64,000 bases of DNA. It comes from Agelas oroides (Eukaryota > Porifera > Demospongiae > Agelasida > Agelasidae). This document shows positions 11,194-22,122 of this stretch, piece by piece. Below the pieces are notes generated by a model. That model ran no database searches. It was not told where the DNA came from and saw only the letters and a program-made list of their open reading frames with translations. Position 1 is the first letter of the stretch, and each line of letters opens with the position of its first letter. Both the position numbers and the translations under genes were made by a program. The stretch lies in NCBI GenBank assembly GCA_949130485.1, contig OX422183.1, positions 25,745,316-25,809,315 on the forward strand, in the 5' to 3' direction.

Positions 11194-11658
11194 GATGTTG
11201 AAGTTCTTAGAAGCTAGTAGCTATAGATAGTGAAGAGTACAAAAATCATATAAGCTAGGCAGTAATCTTCATGACATTCTGCCAAATGCATTGCAAGTGA
11301 AGCAAAAATAATGAGCAAAAGTTTCCCCACTAGGGTGAGGTCTTGGGGTATTGGGCTACCACGACACATGCAACACTACATGGCCAGAACAAGTCCCAGG
11401 TAACACCTGATGGCAGAGCCAGAGCCCCTCTCCTCCTTGCAGCTGGCTAGGCTGACACCCCTGGTTCCACTCGGTGTCCAGAGTCTGTGGGATGTAAGGG
11501 AGGAACAGAGCGGCCCCTAGACCATATCGAGCAGCCAACTCGCATAGCTCTGAACCTTCTAACAGCTTTGGTTATGACTGTTAGTCCCCACAGTCTCCAG
11601 GTAGGACACTCCCCAACAGCTGCGCACAGTGTGGGTAGTAGTAAAAGTGTTTTTCTCC

Positions 11659-11840
11659 TATTTATACTGCTATAAAATGCGTCCCTAATAATTATGGGTT
11701 TCGAAACAATGAATCTCATTAACGTCTCGTTAATTACATTTGCACTTGCGCGTGCGCGCGTTCGCTTGCACCTCATTAGCCCTCGCGGTCGCGGAACCAG
11801 ACTCGGACTCCGCGAGCTAACCAGATCCAAACGCAGTTTT
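11659..11840. promoter_or_regulatory. TATA plus CpG-rich module of the linker (candidate promoter, representative copy)
   Basis: TATTTATACTGCTATAAAA is followed about 75 bp later by alternating CG/TG sequence (GCGCGTGCGCGCGTTCGC) and CCTCGCGGTCGCGGAACC. A 7-bp inverted repeat CTCGCGG...CCGCGAG spans the end of the GC-rich part. Equivalent TATAAAA boxes lie at 2009, 21283 and 21433 (duplicated), 33734, 46670 and 59096. The module is the most CpG-dense piece of each unit and recurs in every linker, though reduced in L0. It could act as a promoter or a Z-DNA-prone island. No transcript evidence is available from sequence alone. Confidence 0.25.
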
Positions 11841-14800
11841 CGTCACTACTGGCAGGAGCCGTGTGAAGGTCTGCAGTCTAGATCAAAGGACAAATGTTAG
11901 CTTCAGGCTAGGGTATAGCTGGAAGTAACAGCTAGCCACACGATCATGGCTGAGAGTCAACGTATCAGAGACAGTGCTGCATTGCGTCTCAGATGATGTG
12001 GTGTCTTCTGGTTTCCCATGGTGTCTCATCGTCTAGCAGGTACAGGGTGCACTTGCAGATTGCTCTGAGATGAACAGTCAATAAGATATCAAGGTGATTG
12101 TGTAACCAACATAGGCAGTGTTGTCCCATTGTGTCTCATGATGTCACATGGGATCTCATCATGTTACATGATGGTTCGTGTTGTCTGATGGTTTCAAGGT
12201 TTCATGTCGAAGCACCCTGATGACCAGTGTTTTTGAAGCATATCTACCAAAAAACAAGTCACTTTGCCATAACTGCCCAACCCATTTGAGCCATAAATGC
12301 CCCACCCATTTGTGAAGTAAATGCTACAACCATTTATGACATAAATGCCACACCTATTCAAGTGATGAATGTCTCATTCCCGATTTGCCAACTGGTGCTG
12401 GTGCACCCCCACTTGACACACAACTGCCTCTGTTGCTGCCCCACTATCCACTCCGTGTTCTTCTGTTTCTGTGTCTTTCACTTTTGTCCATCTGTCCCTG
12501 TCCCTATGTCCCTATTTCCTTCCATGTGTCCCTGTCCTGGAAATTTTCACCTGATGAACACTGATTTGCCAGCTGGTGTTGCTGCACCCCCACTTGACGC
12601 ACAACTGCCTCTGTTGCTGTCCCACTATCCATTCCATGTTCTGCTTCTGTGTCTTTCACTTTGTCCGTCTGTCCCTGTCCCTATGTCCCTGTCAATGTCC
12701 CTGTCACTATCCCTGTTCCCCTGTCCCTGTTGCTGTCACTATCCCTGGCCCCTGTCCCTATTCCTCTGTCCCTTTCCCTGTTCTAATCCGTCTGTCCCTG
12801 TCCCTATGTCTGTCCTTCTCCCCTTGCCCCAGTACCTGTCCCTGCCCATCTTCCTCTGTCCCAGGTCTGTCTCTGATCTCGTACCGGTGCCAGTCCTTGC
12901 TTCTTTGTCATCTTCCCTCTGCCCCCCACTGCTGTCCTTCTGCTCCTGTTTTTATCCCTCCAGGACCATTTCTGGCCCTCTCTTCCCGTTCCACCATTCC
13001 TGTCCCTCTCTCCCTGTCACCCTGTCCGTGTCTCAGTCGCTATTCCAGTCCCTCTTTCCTTATTCTTGTCCATCTGTTGTGTTTCTGTTGCTGTCCAAGC
13101 CCCCCTTTCCATGTCCCTTTCCTTAGATCCCCGTTTCTGTCCTCCGTTCCCTGTTCCTGTCCCTGTCTGTCTGTCACAGTCCCTGTCCTTCGGTCCATGT
13201 CCATCTGCCCTTTCTCTGTTCCTGTACCTTTCGCTGTGATTCCTTCCTGTCCCTCTCTCAGCCTGTCACTGTCCCTCTGTCCCTTTCCCTACCTCTGTCA
13301 ATTGTCCCTCCGTCCCTGTGTCCTTGTCCGTCTGTCCTCGCCCCTATTTCTGTGTGCCTCTCCCTGTTCACCTGTCCTCCTGTCCCTGTCCTCTGTTCCG
13401 ATCCCTGTCCCTCTGTCCTTGTCCGCTGTCACTCTCCCTGTCCCTCTGTGCTGTCCCTCTGTCCTTCTCCCTCTGTCCTTGTCCCTCTGTCCCTGTACTC
13501 TGTCCTTGTTCCCTGTCCCTCTCCCTGTCCTACTGTCCCTGTCCCTCTGTCGTGTTCCTCAGTCCCTGTCCCCTGGCACTCTCCCTGTCCCTCTGTCGTG
13601 TTCCTCAGTCCCTGTCCCCTGGAGCTCTCCCTGTCCCCCTGTCGCTCTCCCTCTGTCGTGTCCCTCAGTCCCTGTCCTTCTTTCCCTATTCCAGTCCATT
13701 TGTCCCCTTTCATGTGTCCTTGTCCATCTGTCCTTTCCCCAATTTCTGTGTATCTCTACCTGTTCCCCTGTCCCCCTGTCCCTGTCCCTCTGTCTCTCTC
13801 ACTGTGTCCCCGTTCCTGCCTATGCTTCTATCCACCTCCCTCTTCCTTCTCCCCATCCCTCTGTCCCTGTACATCTCTCCCTGTCCCTCTGTTCCTGTCC
13901 CTGTCCCTCTGTCCTTATCCATCTGTCACGCTGTCCCTGTTCCAGTCCTTGTCCGTCTGTCTCTGTTCCTCTTTGTGTACCTCTCCTTGTCCCTCTGTCA
14001 CTGTACCTATCTCCCTTTCTCTGTCCCTGTCCTCATCTCAATCTCCCTCCTCATTATTCATATCCCTTTGTCCCTGTACATCTGCCCCTGTCACTGTTCC
14101 TGTTCCTGTCTTTGTCCCGATCCATCTCCCTCTTCCATGTCCCCATCCCTCTGTCCTTGTCCCTCTGTCCCTGTCCCTCTGTCCCTGTCCCTCTATCCCT
14201 GTCCCTCTGTCCTTGTCCCTGTCCTTGTGCCTCTCTCCCTGTCCCTCTGTCCCTGTCCCTCTATCCCTGTCCCTCTGTTCTTGTCCCTGTCCTCGTCCCT
14301 CTGTTTCTGTCTCATGTCTACTTGTCCCTATACCTCTTTCCTTATTCCAGTGCCTGCGTCCTTGTGCATCTGTCCTTCCACTATTTCTGTGTCCCTCTCC
14401 CTGTCCTCCTGTCCCACTGTCCCTGTCCCTCTGTCCCTGTCCCTGTCCCTCTGTCCTTGTCACTCTGTCCCTGTCCCTCTCTCCTTGTCACTCTGTCCCT
14501 GTCCCTCGGTCCTTTTTCCCTGTCACTCTCACTGTACCCCTGTCCCTGTCCCTATTTGTGTCCCTCTCCGTGTACCTCTGTCCCTGTACCTGTCTCCTTG
14601 TCTCTCTTCCTGTCCTTGTCTCTATCTCCGTCTTCCTTGTCCACATCCCTTTGTCCCTGTACATCTGGCCCTGTCACTCTGTCCCTCTTCCTGTCTTTGT
14701 CCTATCCATCTGTTCATATCCCTTTGTCCTTGCACATCTGGCCCTTTCACTCTGTGCCTGTTCCTGTCTTTGTCCCTATCCATCTCCCTCTTCCTTGTCC

Positions 14801-15655
14801 CCATCCCTCTGTCCCTGCACATCTGTCCCTGTCACTCTGTCCCTCTTCCTATCTTTGTCCCTATCCATCCCCCTCTTCCTTGTTCATAGCCCTTTGTCCC
14901 TGTACATCTGACCCTGTCACTCTGTCCCTGTTCCTGTCCTTATCCGTCTGTCACTGTCCCTGTTCCTCTTTGTGTCCTTCTCCTTGTCCCTCTGTCCCTG
15001 TAACTATTTGTGTGCCTCTCCTTGTCCCTCTGTCCGTGTACCTATCTCCCTTTCTCTGTCCCTGTCCTCATCTCTATCTCCCTCTTCATTATCCATATCC
15101 CTTTGTCCCTGTACATCTGGCCCTGTCACTGTGTCCCTGTTCCTGTCTTTGTCCCTATCCATCTCCCTCTTCCATGTCCCCATCCCTCTGTCCCTGTATA
15201 TCTCTCCCTGTCCCTCTGTCCCTGTCCCTCTGTCCTTGTCCCTCTGTCCTTGTTCCTCTCTCTCTGTCTCATCTCTCCTTGTCCCTATACCTCTTTCCTT
15301 ATTCCAGTCCCTGTGTCCTTGTGCATCTGTCCTTCCCCTATTCCTGTGTCCCTCTCCCTTTCCTCCTGTCTCGCTGTCTCTGTCCCTCTGTCCCTCTGTC
15401 CTTTTTCCCTGTCACTCTCACTGTACCCCTGTCCCTGTCCCTATTTGTGTCCCTCTCCGTGTCCCTCTGTCCCTGTACCTGTCTCCTTGTCTCTATCTCC
15501 GTCTTCCTTGTCCATATCCCTTTGTCCCTGTACATCTGGCACTGTCACTCTGTCCCTGTTCCTGTCTTTGTCCTATCCATCTGTTCATATCCCTTTGTCC
15601 TTGTACATCTGGCCCTGTCACTCTGTCCCTGTTCCTGTCTTTGTCCTTATCCATC

Positions 15656-16540
15656 AAAGGGAGTATTCAAGGGCTTGGTGAGGGGTGAGGCCATTCGGTT
15701 CCTCAGATCTAACTCCAGCCAAGACAAATACGAGAGAACCCTCTCTACCTTTAGGCATCACCTGCTCTGCAGAGGGTACCCTAAGGAGTTTGTTGACCCA
15801 CTCCTCTCCACAGTCCCATACTCCCTTACGGAACATTACTTAGACATCCCTAACCCTAACCTTAACCCTAACTTTAATCCTAGCCCTAACCCTAACCCTG
15901 ACCCAATCACCCCTAGATTTATCACCCCCTACTCCCCCTCCCTCACCAACCTCTATAAAATCTTAACCCTACACTGGGACCTCATAGAAACAGACCAAAA
16001 CCTAAACCTACTTTTTTCCACCCCTGAACTCAGCTACAGAAAGGAAAAGGCGCTCAGCAACCACCTAGTCTCAGCCAAGACACTCGGAAAGGCTCCCCCA
16101 CCCACCACCGACATCCCCCTACAGATAAGTTCAGAAAACTACCGTGTTAAACCCTGCCACCATGCCCTCTGTGCTACCTGTCCGAAATTCCTTTCATACC
16201 ATACCATCTGTTCTACTATCACAAAACAACCATTCCATCTCACTGAAACCTTCACCTGTTCTAGCACCAATCTCATCTATGTCATCATATGTTGTAAATG
16301 TTCTAAAATGTATGTAGGCCAAACATCTAAAACCATCTGCAACCGTTTCCGCCACCACAGGGGAGCAGCCAAAGAGAGGAGAGCCTGGCCCATCTACCGC
16401 CACTTCCATTCTGTAGGTCATGACTCCCCCTGGAATGCTGCCCCCCCAACAGGCTCCTATCTCGTGAGATACATTGGATCAGGGCACTAAACACAACCCT
16501 CCCCCATGGACTTAACTCCCAATATTCCATCCGGGAATAA
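15656..16540 (+). pseudogene. Penelope-like element polyprotein, C-terminal fragment (linker region plus GIY-YIG endonuclease), frameshifted
   Basis: In intact elements this protein reverse-transcribes the element RNA and cuts target DNA with a GIY-YIG nuclease. Only the part after the reverse-transcriptase palm is visible. In order it has GVFKGLVRGEAIRFLR at the start (the conserved G-L-x-x-G-E-x-x-R-F motif), RGYP about 30 residues on, an Asn-Pro-rich stretch from CCCTAA-like repeats, a Cys/His cluster CHHALCATC near 16155, then the nuclease signature LIYVIICCKC, YVGQT (YVG at 16311-16319) and RFRHHR. The frame stops at 16488-16490. The usual C-terminal W-I-x-x-L-N-T...P-x-G-L-N stretch is readable in another frame up to a stop at 16538-16540. 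A one-base slip, probably in the run of seven C near 16440, would explain this. It is truncated and broken, so inactive. Confidence 0.8.
15848..15904 (+). repeat. Telomere-like CCCTAA tract inside the Penelope-like ORF
   Basis: About nine near-consecutive hexamers of CCCTAA type (variants CCTTAA, CTTTAA, CCTAGC, CCCTGA) lie in frame within the element and encode an Asn-Pro-rich run. CCCTAA is the C-strand of the TTAGGG animal telomere repeat. Being inside the coding sequence and degenerate, it looks like part of the element rather than a chromosome end. Confidence 0.8.
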
Positions 16541-18961
16541 AAAAGCCTCCCCTTGCAACTTAATCATTTAGGCTAGGAACTAAGTCCTTGATCTGATTGA
16601 TCCCCCGAGGTCGGAAGCCAACCCCCCCCAACAGCCCCTGGCTAGTTGATGCACTTTGTGTAACCTTTGTATGTCATCCCCATCTCACCCCTTCACTTCA
16701 TGTACATACCCTGACACCCCTTGATGTCTCTGTTCTCTTTGTTCTCTTTCATGTTCCTGTCAACATCCCTTCCTGTCACTTCCTGGTACACCTCTTCCTG
16801 TCTCCCTCTCTTCCCGGTACTCCCTTTCCTTTCCCTTACTAGTTCACATTTTTTGTATCACTTAGAAATTCAGACAGCCATAGTATAAAAAGACCCCCCT
16901 AAAGTCACATTTTCATTATCTCCTGAAGAAGACACATCACCAGTCGAAATAATGAGAAAGTTTACTTAAGCTAAGGCTGTCAATTGTCAAAAGTGTCTAC
17001 CGCGGTAACGCACACCCGCTCGCTGCGACCATGAACACCCTTCACCGCCTGCCGCCGAACCTTGCTCGCAACTCGTCAGTGTCGGGAGCATTTCTACAAC
17101 CGAGTCTGAGCCTCGCGCTTCGCGTTCGGCTACCACTATCCCTCTGTCCCTATCCCTCTGTCCCTGTCCCTTTTCCTGTCCCTATCCTTGTCCGTCTGTC
17201 CTGTCTGTGTCACCCTGTCCCTGTTCCTGTCCCTCTTTCCTTATTCTTCTCCGTCTGTTGTCCTTCTGTTCCTGTCCAAGTCCCCTTTTCCATGTCCATT
17301 TCCGTAGATCCCCCTTTCTGTCCTCCTTTCCCTGTTCCTGTCCCTGTCTGTCTGTCACAGTCCCTGTCCTTCGGTCCGTGTCCATCTGTCATGTCTCTGT
17401 TCCTGTCCCTTTCGCTGTCATTCTTTCCCGTCCCTCTCTCACTCTGTCACACTCCTTCTATCCCTTTCCCTATGTCTGCCAATTGTCCCTCCGTCCCTCT
17501 TTACTCTATCCTGTCCCTGTGTCCTTGTCCATCTGTCCTCACCCCTATTTCTGTGTCCCTCTCCCTGTCCCCCTGTCATTGTCCCTCTGTTCCTGTCCCT
17601 GTCCCTCTGTCCTTGTCCCCAGTCACTCTCCCTGTCCCCCTGTCCTTGTCCCTCTGTCGTGTCCCTCAGTCCCTGTCCCTCTGTCTCTGTCTCATCTCTC
17701 TTGGTCCCTATACCTCTTTCCTTATTCCAGTCCCTGTGTCCCTGTCCCTATGTCCTTGTGCATCTGTCCTTCACCTACTTCTGTGTCCCTCTCCCTGTCC
17801 TCTTGTCACACTGTGCCTGTCCCTTTTGTCACTGTCCTGTCATTATCTCTCTGTCCCTATCCCTCTGTCCTTGTCCGCTGTCACTCACCCTGTCCCCCTG
17901 TCTCTATTTGTGTCCCTCTCCATGTCCCTCTGTCCCTGTACCTGTCTCCTTGTCTCTGTCCCTGTCCTTGTGTCTATCTCACTCTTCCTTGTCCATATCC
18001 ATTTGTCCCCATACATCTGGCACTGTCATCCTGTCCCTGATCCTTTCTGTGTCCATATCCATCTCCGTCTTCCTTGTCCCTATCCCTCTGTCCCTGTACA
18101 TCTGGCCCTGTCACTCTGTTCCTGTTCCTGTCCATCTGTCTCTGTCCCTGTCATTGTCCCTCTATCCCTCTCTCTGTCCCTGTGTCCCTTTCAATTTTTC
18201 CGTCCCTCTGTCCCTGTTGTCCTGTCTATGTCCCAGTCCAAGTCCTTGTGCCTATGCATCTCTCTCTTCCCTGTCCTTCTATCCTGGTCCCTCTGTCCCC
18301 ATTCTTTTCTATCTGTAATAGTCCCTGTCCCAGTCCCTCTGTCCCTCAGTCTCTGTCCCTATGTGTGTCCTTCACCCTGTCACTCTATCCATTCCCCTGT
18401 TCCTATTCCCGTCCCTTTGCAGCTGTCCCTCTCCTTCAACCCCAGTCCCTGTTTCTGGCGTTATCACTATCGCTCTGTCCCTGTCTGTGTCACCCTGTCC
18501 CCATTCCTGTCCCTTTGTCCCTTTTCCTCTGTCCTTTTCTCTGTTCCCATCGGTCTGTTCCTGTCCCTCTGTTTCTCTTTCCCTCTGTTGCTGTCACTGT
18601 GTCTGGCCCTGTCCCTCTATCCCTGTTTGACTATTCCTGTCGGTCCCTGTCCTTGTTCCTCTCTTTGTCCCTGCCCTTGTTCCTGTTCCTGTCCCTGTCT
18701 GTGTCACTTTGTCTCTGTCATTCTGTCCCTGTTCCTGTCACTCAGTCCCTGTTGCCTATTCCTGTCCATTTCCCTCTCTCCCTGTTTCCGTCCCTGTCCT
18801 TCTGTCCTGGTCCCTCTGTCTCTATCCATCTGTTCCTGTCACTCAGTCCCTGTTGCCTATTCCTGTCTATCTGTCACGGTCCCTGTCCATCTGTCATTGT
18901 CTCTGTCCCTGTGCATTTCGCTGTCCTTATTGCTGTCCCCAACTCGCTGTCCCTCTGTCCC

Positions 18962-19065
18962 TATTAACTCTGAGTGCATGACTTGTGTTAAATTTGCCAT
19001 GTCCAAAGTTGTTTGGTGTATAACTTATATGTATATAGGCTGCCCTAACTGTTCTGAGGGTTATT
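18962..19065. repeat. Non-satellite island in A2 (variant)
   Basis: Shares the GTGTTAAATTTGCCATGTCC core and ATATGTATATA stretch with the A1 island, but the left 30 bp differ (CTGAGTGCATGACTT in place of CTACCCCTTGTTCATAG). This copy has therefore been rearranged on its left side. Confidence 0.78.
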
Positions 19066-21270
19066 GTCCCTATCCCTGTCCCTCTGTCCCTGTTTGTGTC
19101 ACCCTGTTCATGTTCCTGTCCTTTGTCACTGTTCCTCTGTCCCTGTCCCTATGTCTCTCCTTGTTTCTCTATCCCTGTCTGACTATTCCCATCGCTGTTC
19201 CTCTGTCCTTGTTTCTCTGTGCCCGGTCGACTATCCCTGTCGCAGTCCCTCTGTCCCTGTCATATCCTGTCCCTATCCTGTCCCTGTCCATCTGTCCCTC
19301 TGTCCCTGTCCTGTCCACGTTCCTGTCCCTCCTCCTGTCCCTTTCTTCCTGTTCCTATGTCCCATTGCCTGTTTGTGTGTCCATGTCCCAGTCCATTTCC
19401 CTCCACCCCTGTCCTTCTCCCCTGGTCCCTCTGTCCCTCTCTATCTGTTCCTGTCACTTAGTCCCTGTTCCCTGTTCCTGGGTACTCTCCCTTTCCCTGT
19501 ACCTGTGCCTTTGTCCCAAACTCTTTGTCCTTGTCCCTCTGTCCCTAACTCTTTCTCCTCTGTCCCTGTCTGTCTGTCCATCTTCCAGTTCCTCTACCTG
19601 TCCATCTCCCTCTCTCCCTGTCCCTGTCCCTCTGTCCGTATCTCAGTCCCTGTCCCTCTCTCCCTGTTCCTATGTCCCTTTCCCTGTCTCTCTCTCCCTG
19701 CCTCTTTCACTCTGTCCCCCTCTCCCTGTCCCTGTTTGTCCTTCTGTCCTTGACTCTACCCTCTCTTTTGTTGTTATACCTGGTTCTACTAGGTTCATTA
19801 TGACATCCCCCACCTTTTGTAGTTGTACTGGATTACCCTTAACTCTACTTGGTTGTACTTGAGTCTACCCAACTCTATGCTATAATGCTCTACCAGGTTT
19901 AGTTGAACTCTCCTACAGTCTGCTACGTTGTACTACTAGAATCTATACAACACTCCGTATCCCACTCTACCGCAGCTTCTAATGGAATCTGCCTGACTCC
20001 ACTACACTCTACCATAGCTCTACCTGATTCTAAGGGACTGTGCTTGACTCCACCTCTCTCTGCCATGGCTCTATCTGATTCTACAGGAGAGTATTTGCCT
20101 CCACCTAACTTCACCATGGATTTCCTGGTTCCAATCAATGCCACCCTTACTCCACATCTTTCTGGTTCTACTTGACTGTTGTTATTTTACAAAGATAGTG
20201 GTTTTGTTGCTTCTTACTTTCTTTTTTCCTACTTATATGCACTTACTCCTTACTAAAGCATCCCTGCATGTCTCAAGAAGTCATGCTAGAACTAGGGCAG
20301 AATCTGCATCTAGTGAGGTTTTCTGTATTGAAGAAGTCCCACAATCAACTTTACACTGACATGAATTCTGCACAATGTAACACGCTATTCCAGCAGAAAC
20401 CCTTCCCCCTGACTCACCTCAGAACCAACCAACTCCCCCTCCACTTATCCCCAGTAACAGTCTAACCTCTTTCCACAACACGTACACTAGCTCCCAGCAT
20501 GAAGAGTCCTTATCTCGATTCCTTCAATTATTCAGCCCTACCCTAGCATACATGTAATCTGGAACAAATGGCCATCACCCTCCCACCCTCTCCCTCTCCC
20601 TCAAAGATCCCTAAGGATTAGGGGAAGACATAATTTCCACAGTTTTGTGAGTGTTACCTCAGCAAATGGGAGCTACGATGTGCATCGTAGCAAAGTTGGC
20701 GCTCCCCCACCCTTCACCCCAACCACTGCTGTGTAGCTACCTCTTGGATACACTGACAACGCAGTGGGAATGGAGGCGATGTAGCTAGCTACATTACCTG
20801 CAAGGTTGAACTTCTTAGAAGCTAGTAGCTATAGATAGTCAAGAGTACAAAAATCATATAAGCTAGGCAGTAATCTTGATGACATTCTGCCAAATGCATG
20901 CAAGTGAACCAAAAAAATGAGCAAAAAGTTTCCCCACTAGGGTGAGGTCTTGGGGTATTGGGCTACCACGACACACGCAACACTACATGGCCAGAACAAG
21001 TCCCAGGTAACACCTGATGGCAGAGCCAGAGCCCCGCCCCTCTCCTCCTTGCAGCTGGCTAGGCTGACACCCCTGGTTCCACTCCGTGTCCAGAGTCTGT
21101 GGGATGTAAGGGAGGAACAGAGCGGCCCCTAGACCATATCGAGCAGCCAACTCGCATAGCTCTGAACCTTCTAAAAGCTTTGGTTATGACTGTTAGTCCC
21201 CACAGTCTCCATGTAGGACACTCCCCAACAGTTGCGCACAGTGTGGGTAGTAGTAAAAGTGTTTTTCTCC

Positions 21271-21570
21271 TATTTATACTGCTATAAAATGCGTCCCTAA
21301 TAATTATGCGTTTCGAAACAATGAATATCATTAACGTCTAGTTAATTACATTTCCGCCTGCGCGTGCGCGCGTTCGCTTGCACCTCATTAGCCCTCGCGG
21401 TCGCGGAACCAGACTCGGACTATTTATACTGCTATAAAATGCGTCCCTAATAATTATGGGTTTCGAAACAATGAATCTCATTAACGTCTCGTTAATTACA
21501 TTTCCACTTGCGCGTGCGCGCGTTCGCTTGCACCTCATTAGCCCTCGCGGTCGCGGAACCAGACTCGGAC
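21271..21570. repeat. 150-bp tandem duplication of TATA/CpG module
   Basis: Bases 21271-21420 and 21421-21570 are adjacent direct copies, each running from TATTTATACTGC to CCAGACTCGGAC. They differ at a few positions (for example GCGTTTCG and GGGTTTCG; CGTCTAG and CGTCTCG). The first copy resembles L3 and the second resembles L1, so unequal exchange between two diverged linkers is more likely than a simple local copy. Confidence 0.88.
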
Positions 21571-22026
21571 TCCGCGAGCTAACCAGATCCAAACGCAGTT
21601 TTCGTCACTACTGGCAGGAGCCGTGTGAAGGTCTGCAGTCTAGATCAAAGGACAAATGTTAGCTTCAGGCTAGGGTATAGCTGGAAGTAACAGCTAGCCA
21701 CACGATCATGGCTGAGAGTCAACGTATCAGAGACAGTGTTGCATTGCGTCTCAGATGATGTGGTGTCTTCTGGTTTCCCATGGTGGCTCATCATCTAGCA
21801 GGTACAGGGTGCACTTGCAGATTGCTCTGAAATGAACAGTCAGTAAGATATCAAGGTGATTGTGTAACCAACATAGGCAGTGTTGTCCCATTGTATCTCA
21901 TGATGTCGCATGGGATCTCGTGTTACATGATGGTTCGTGTTGTCTGATGGTTTCAAGGTTTCATGTCGAAGCACCCTGATGACCAGTGTTTTTGAAGCAT
22001 ATCTAGCAAAAAACAAGTCACTTTGC

Positions 22027-22122
22027 CATAAATGCCCAACCTATTTGAGCCATAAATGCCCCACCCATTTATCACATAAATGCCACACCCATTTGTGACA
22101 TAAATGCTGCACCTATTCAAGC
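22027..22122. repeat. 24-bp minisatellite at the linker/array border (best copy)
   Basis: Four copies start at 22027, 22051, 22075 and 22099, with unit CATAAATGCCCCACCCATTT plus four variable bases. Related tracts lie at 2591-2662 (three copies), about 12268-12364, 34336-34430, 47273-47368 and 59699-59794. Copy number and spacing vary slightly (22 or 24 bp). Confidence 0.85.

Larger units (their letters stand above)
9971..12381. repeat. Linker L1
   Basis: First complete linker. Its left part (about 9971-10400) is a different degenerate repeat rich in TCTAC, TGACTC and TGATTCTA words. Next come a C-rich stretch near 10800, the anchor at 11379, a TATA/CpG module at 11659-11840 and a 24-bp minisatellite at about 12268-12364. 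A SINE-like insert (11015-11193) is present in this linker only. A 90-codon open frame at 10122-10394 recurs at the same place in L2-L5. It starts with TTG, and the differences between copies mostly change the amino acid, so it shows no sign of selection as protein. Confidence 0.88.
15656..17136 (+). mobile_element. 5'-truncated Penelope-like retroelement with GIY-YIG domain
   Basis: The satellite breaks off after TTATCCATC, and a sequence of completely different composition runs to about 17136. It carries the C-terminal coding part of a Penelope-like element (15656-16540) and about 600 bp of 3' sequence. That tail includes CTGAAGAAG...GTCGAAAT at 16923-16949, a motif resembling those often seen near the ends of such elements, and then a GC-rich stretch (about 16990-17130). 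The reverse-transcriptase palm and everything upstream are missing. Neither a target-site duplication nor terminal repeats are obvious. The GC-rich end could be a separate small insertion. Confidence 0.8.
12382..19750 (+). repeat. Satellite block A2, interrupted by a Penelope-like element
   Basis: Hexamer satellite of the same type as A1, with the same leader pair at the start. It is split at 15656 by a 1.5-kb Penelope-like insertion. The sequence left of the insertion matches A1 near 4270 and the sequence right of it matches A1 near 6180, so about 1.9 kb of satellite present in A1 is absent here. An open frame of 1304 codons (12576-16490) runs from the satellite into the element. The join is accidental, and the frame begins at GTG. 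Confidence 0.9.

Noticed and set aside
12210-12240. C/D snoRNA or hammerhead core (CTGATGA in the linker near the minisatellite)
   Set aside because: No matching D box with terminal stem, and no GAAA box with a stem in the right place; a single 7-base word is expected by chance.
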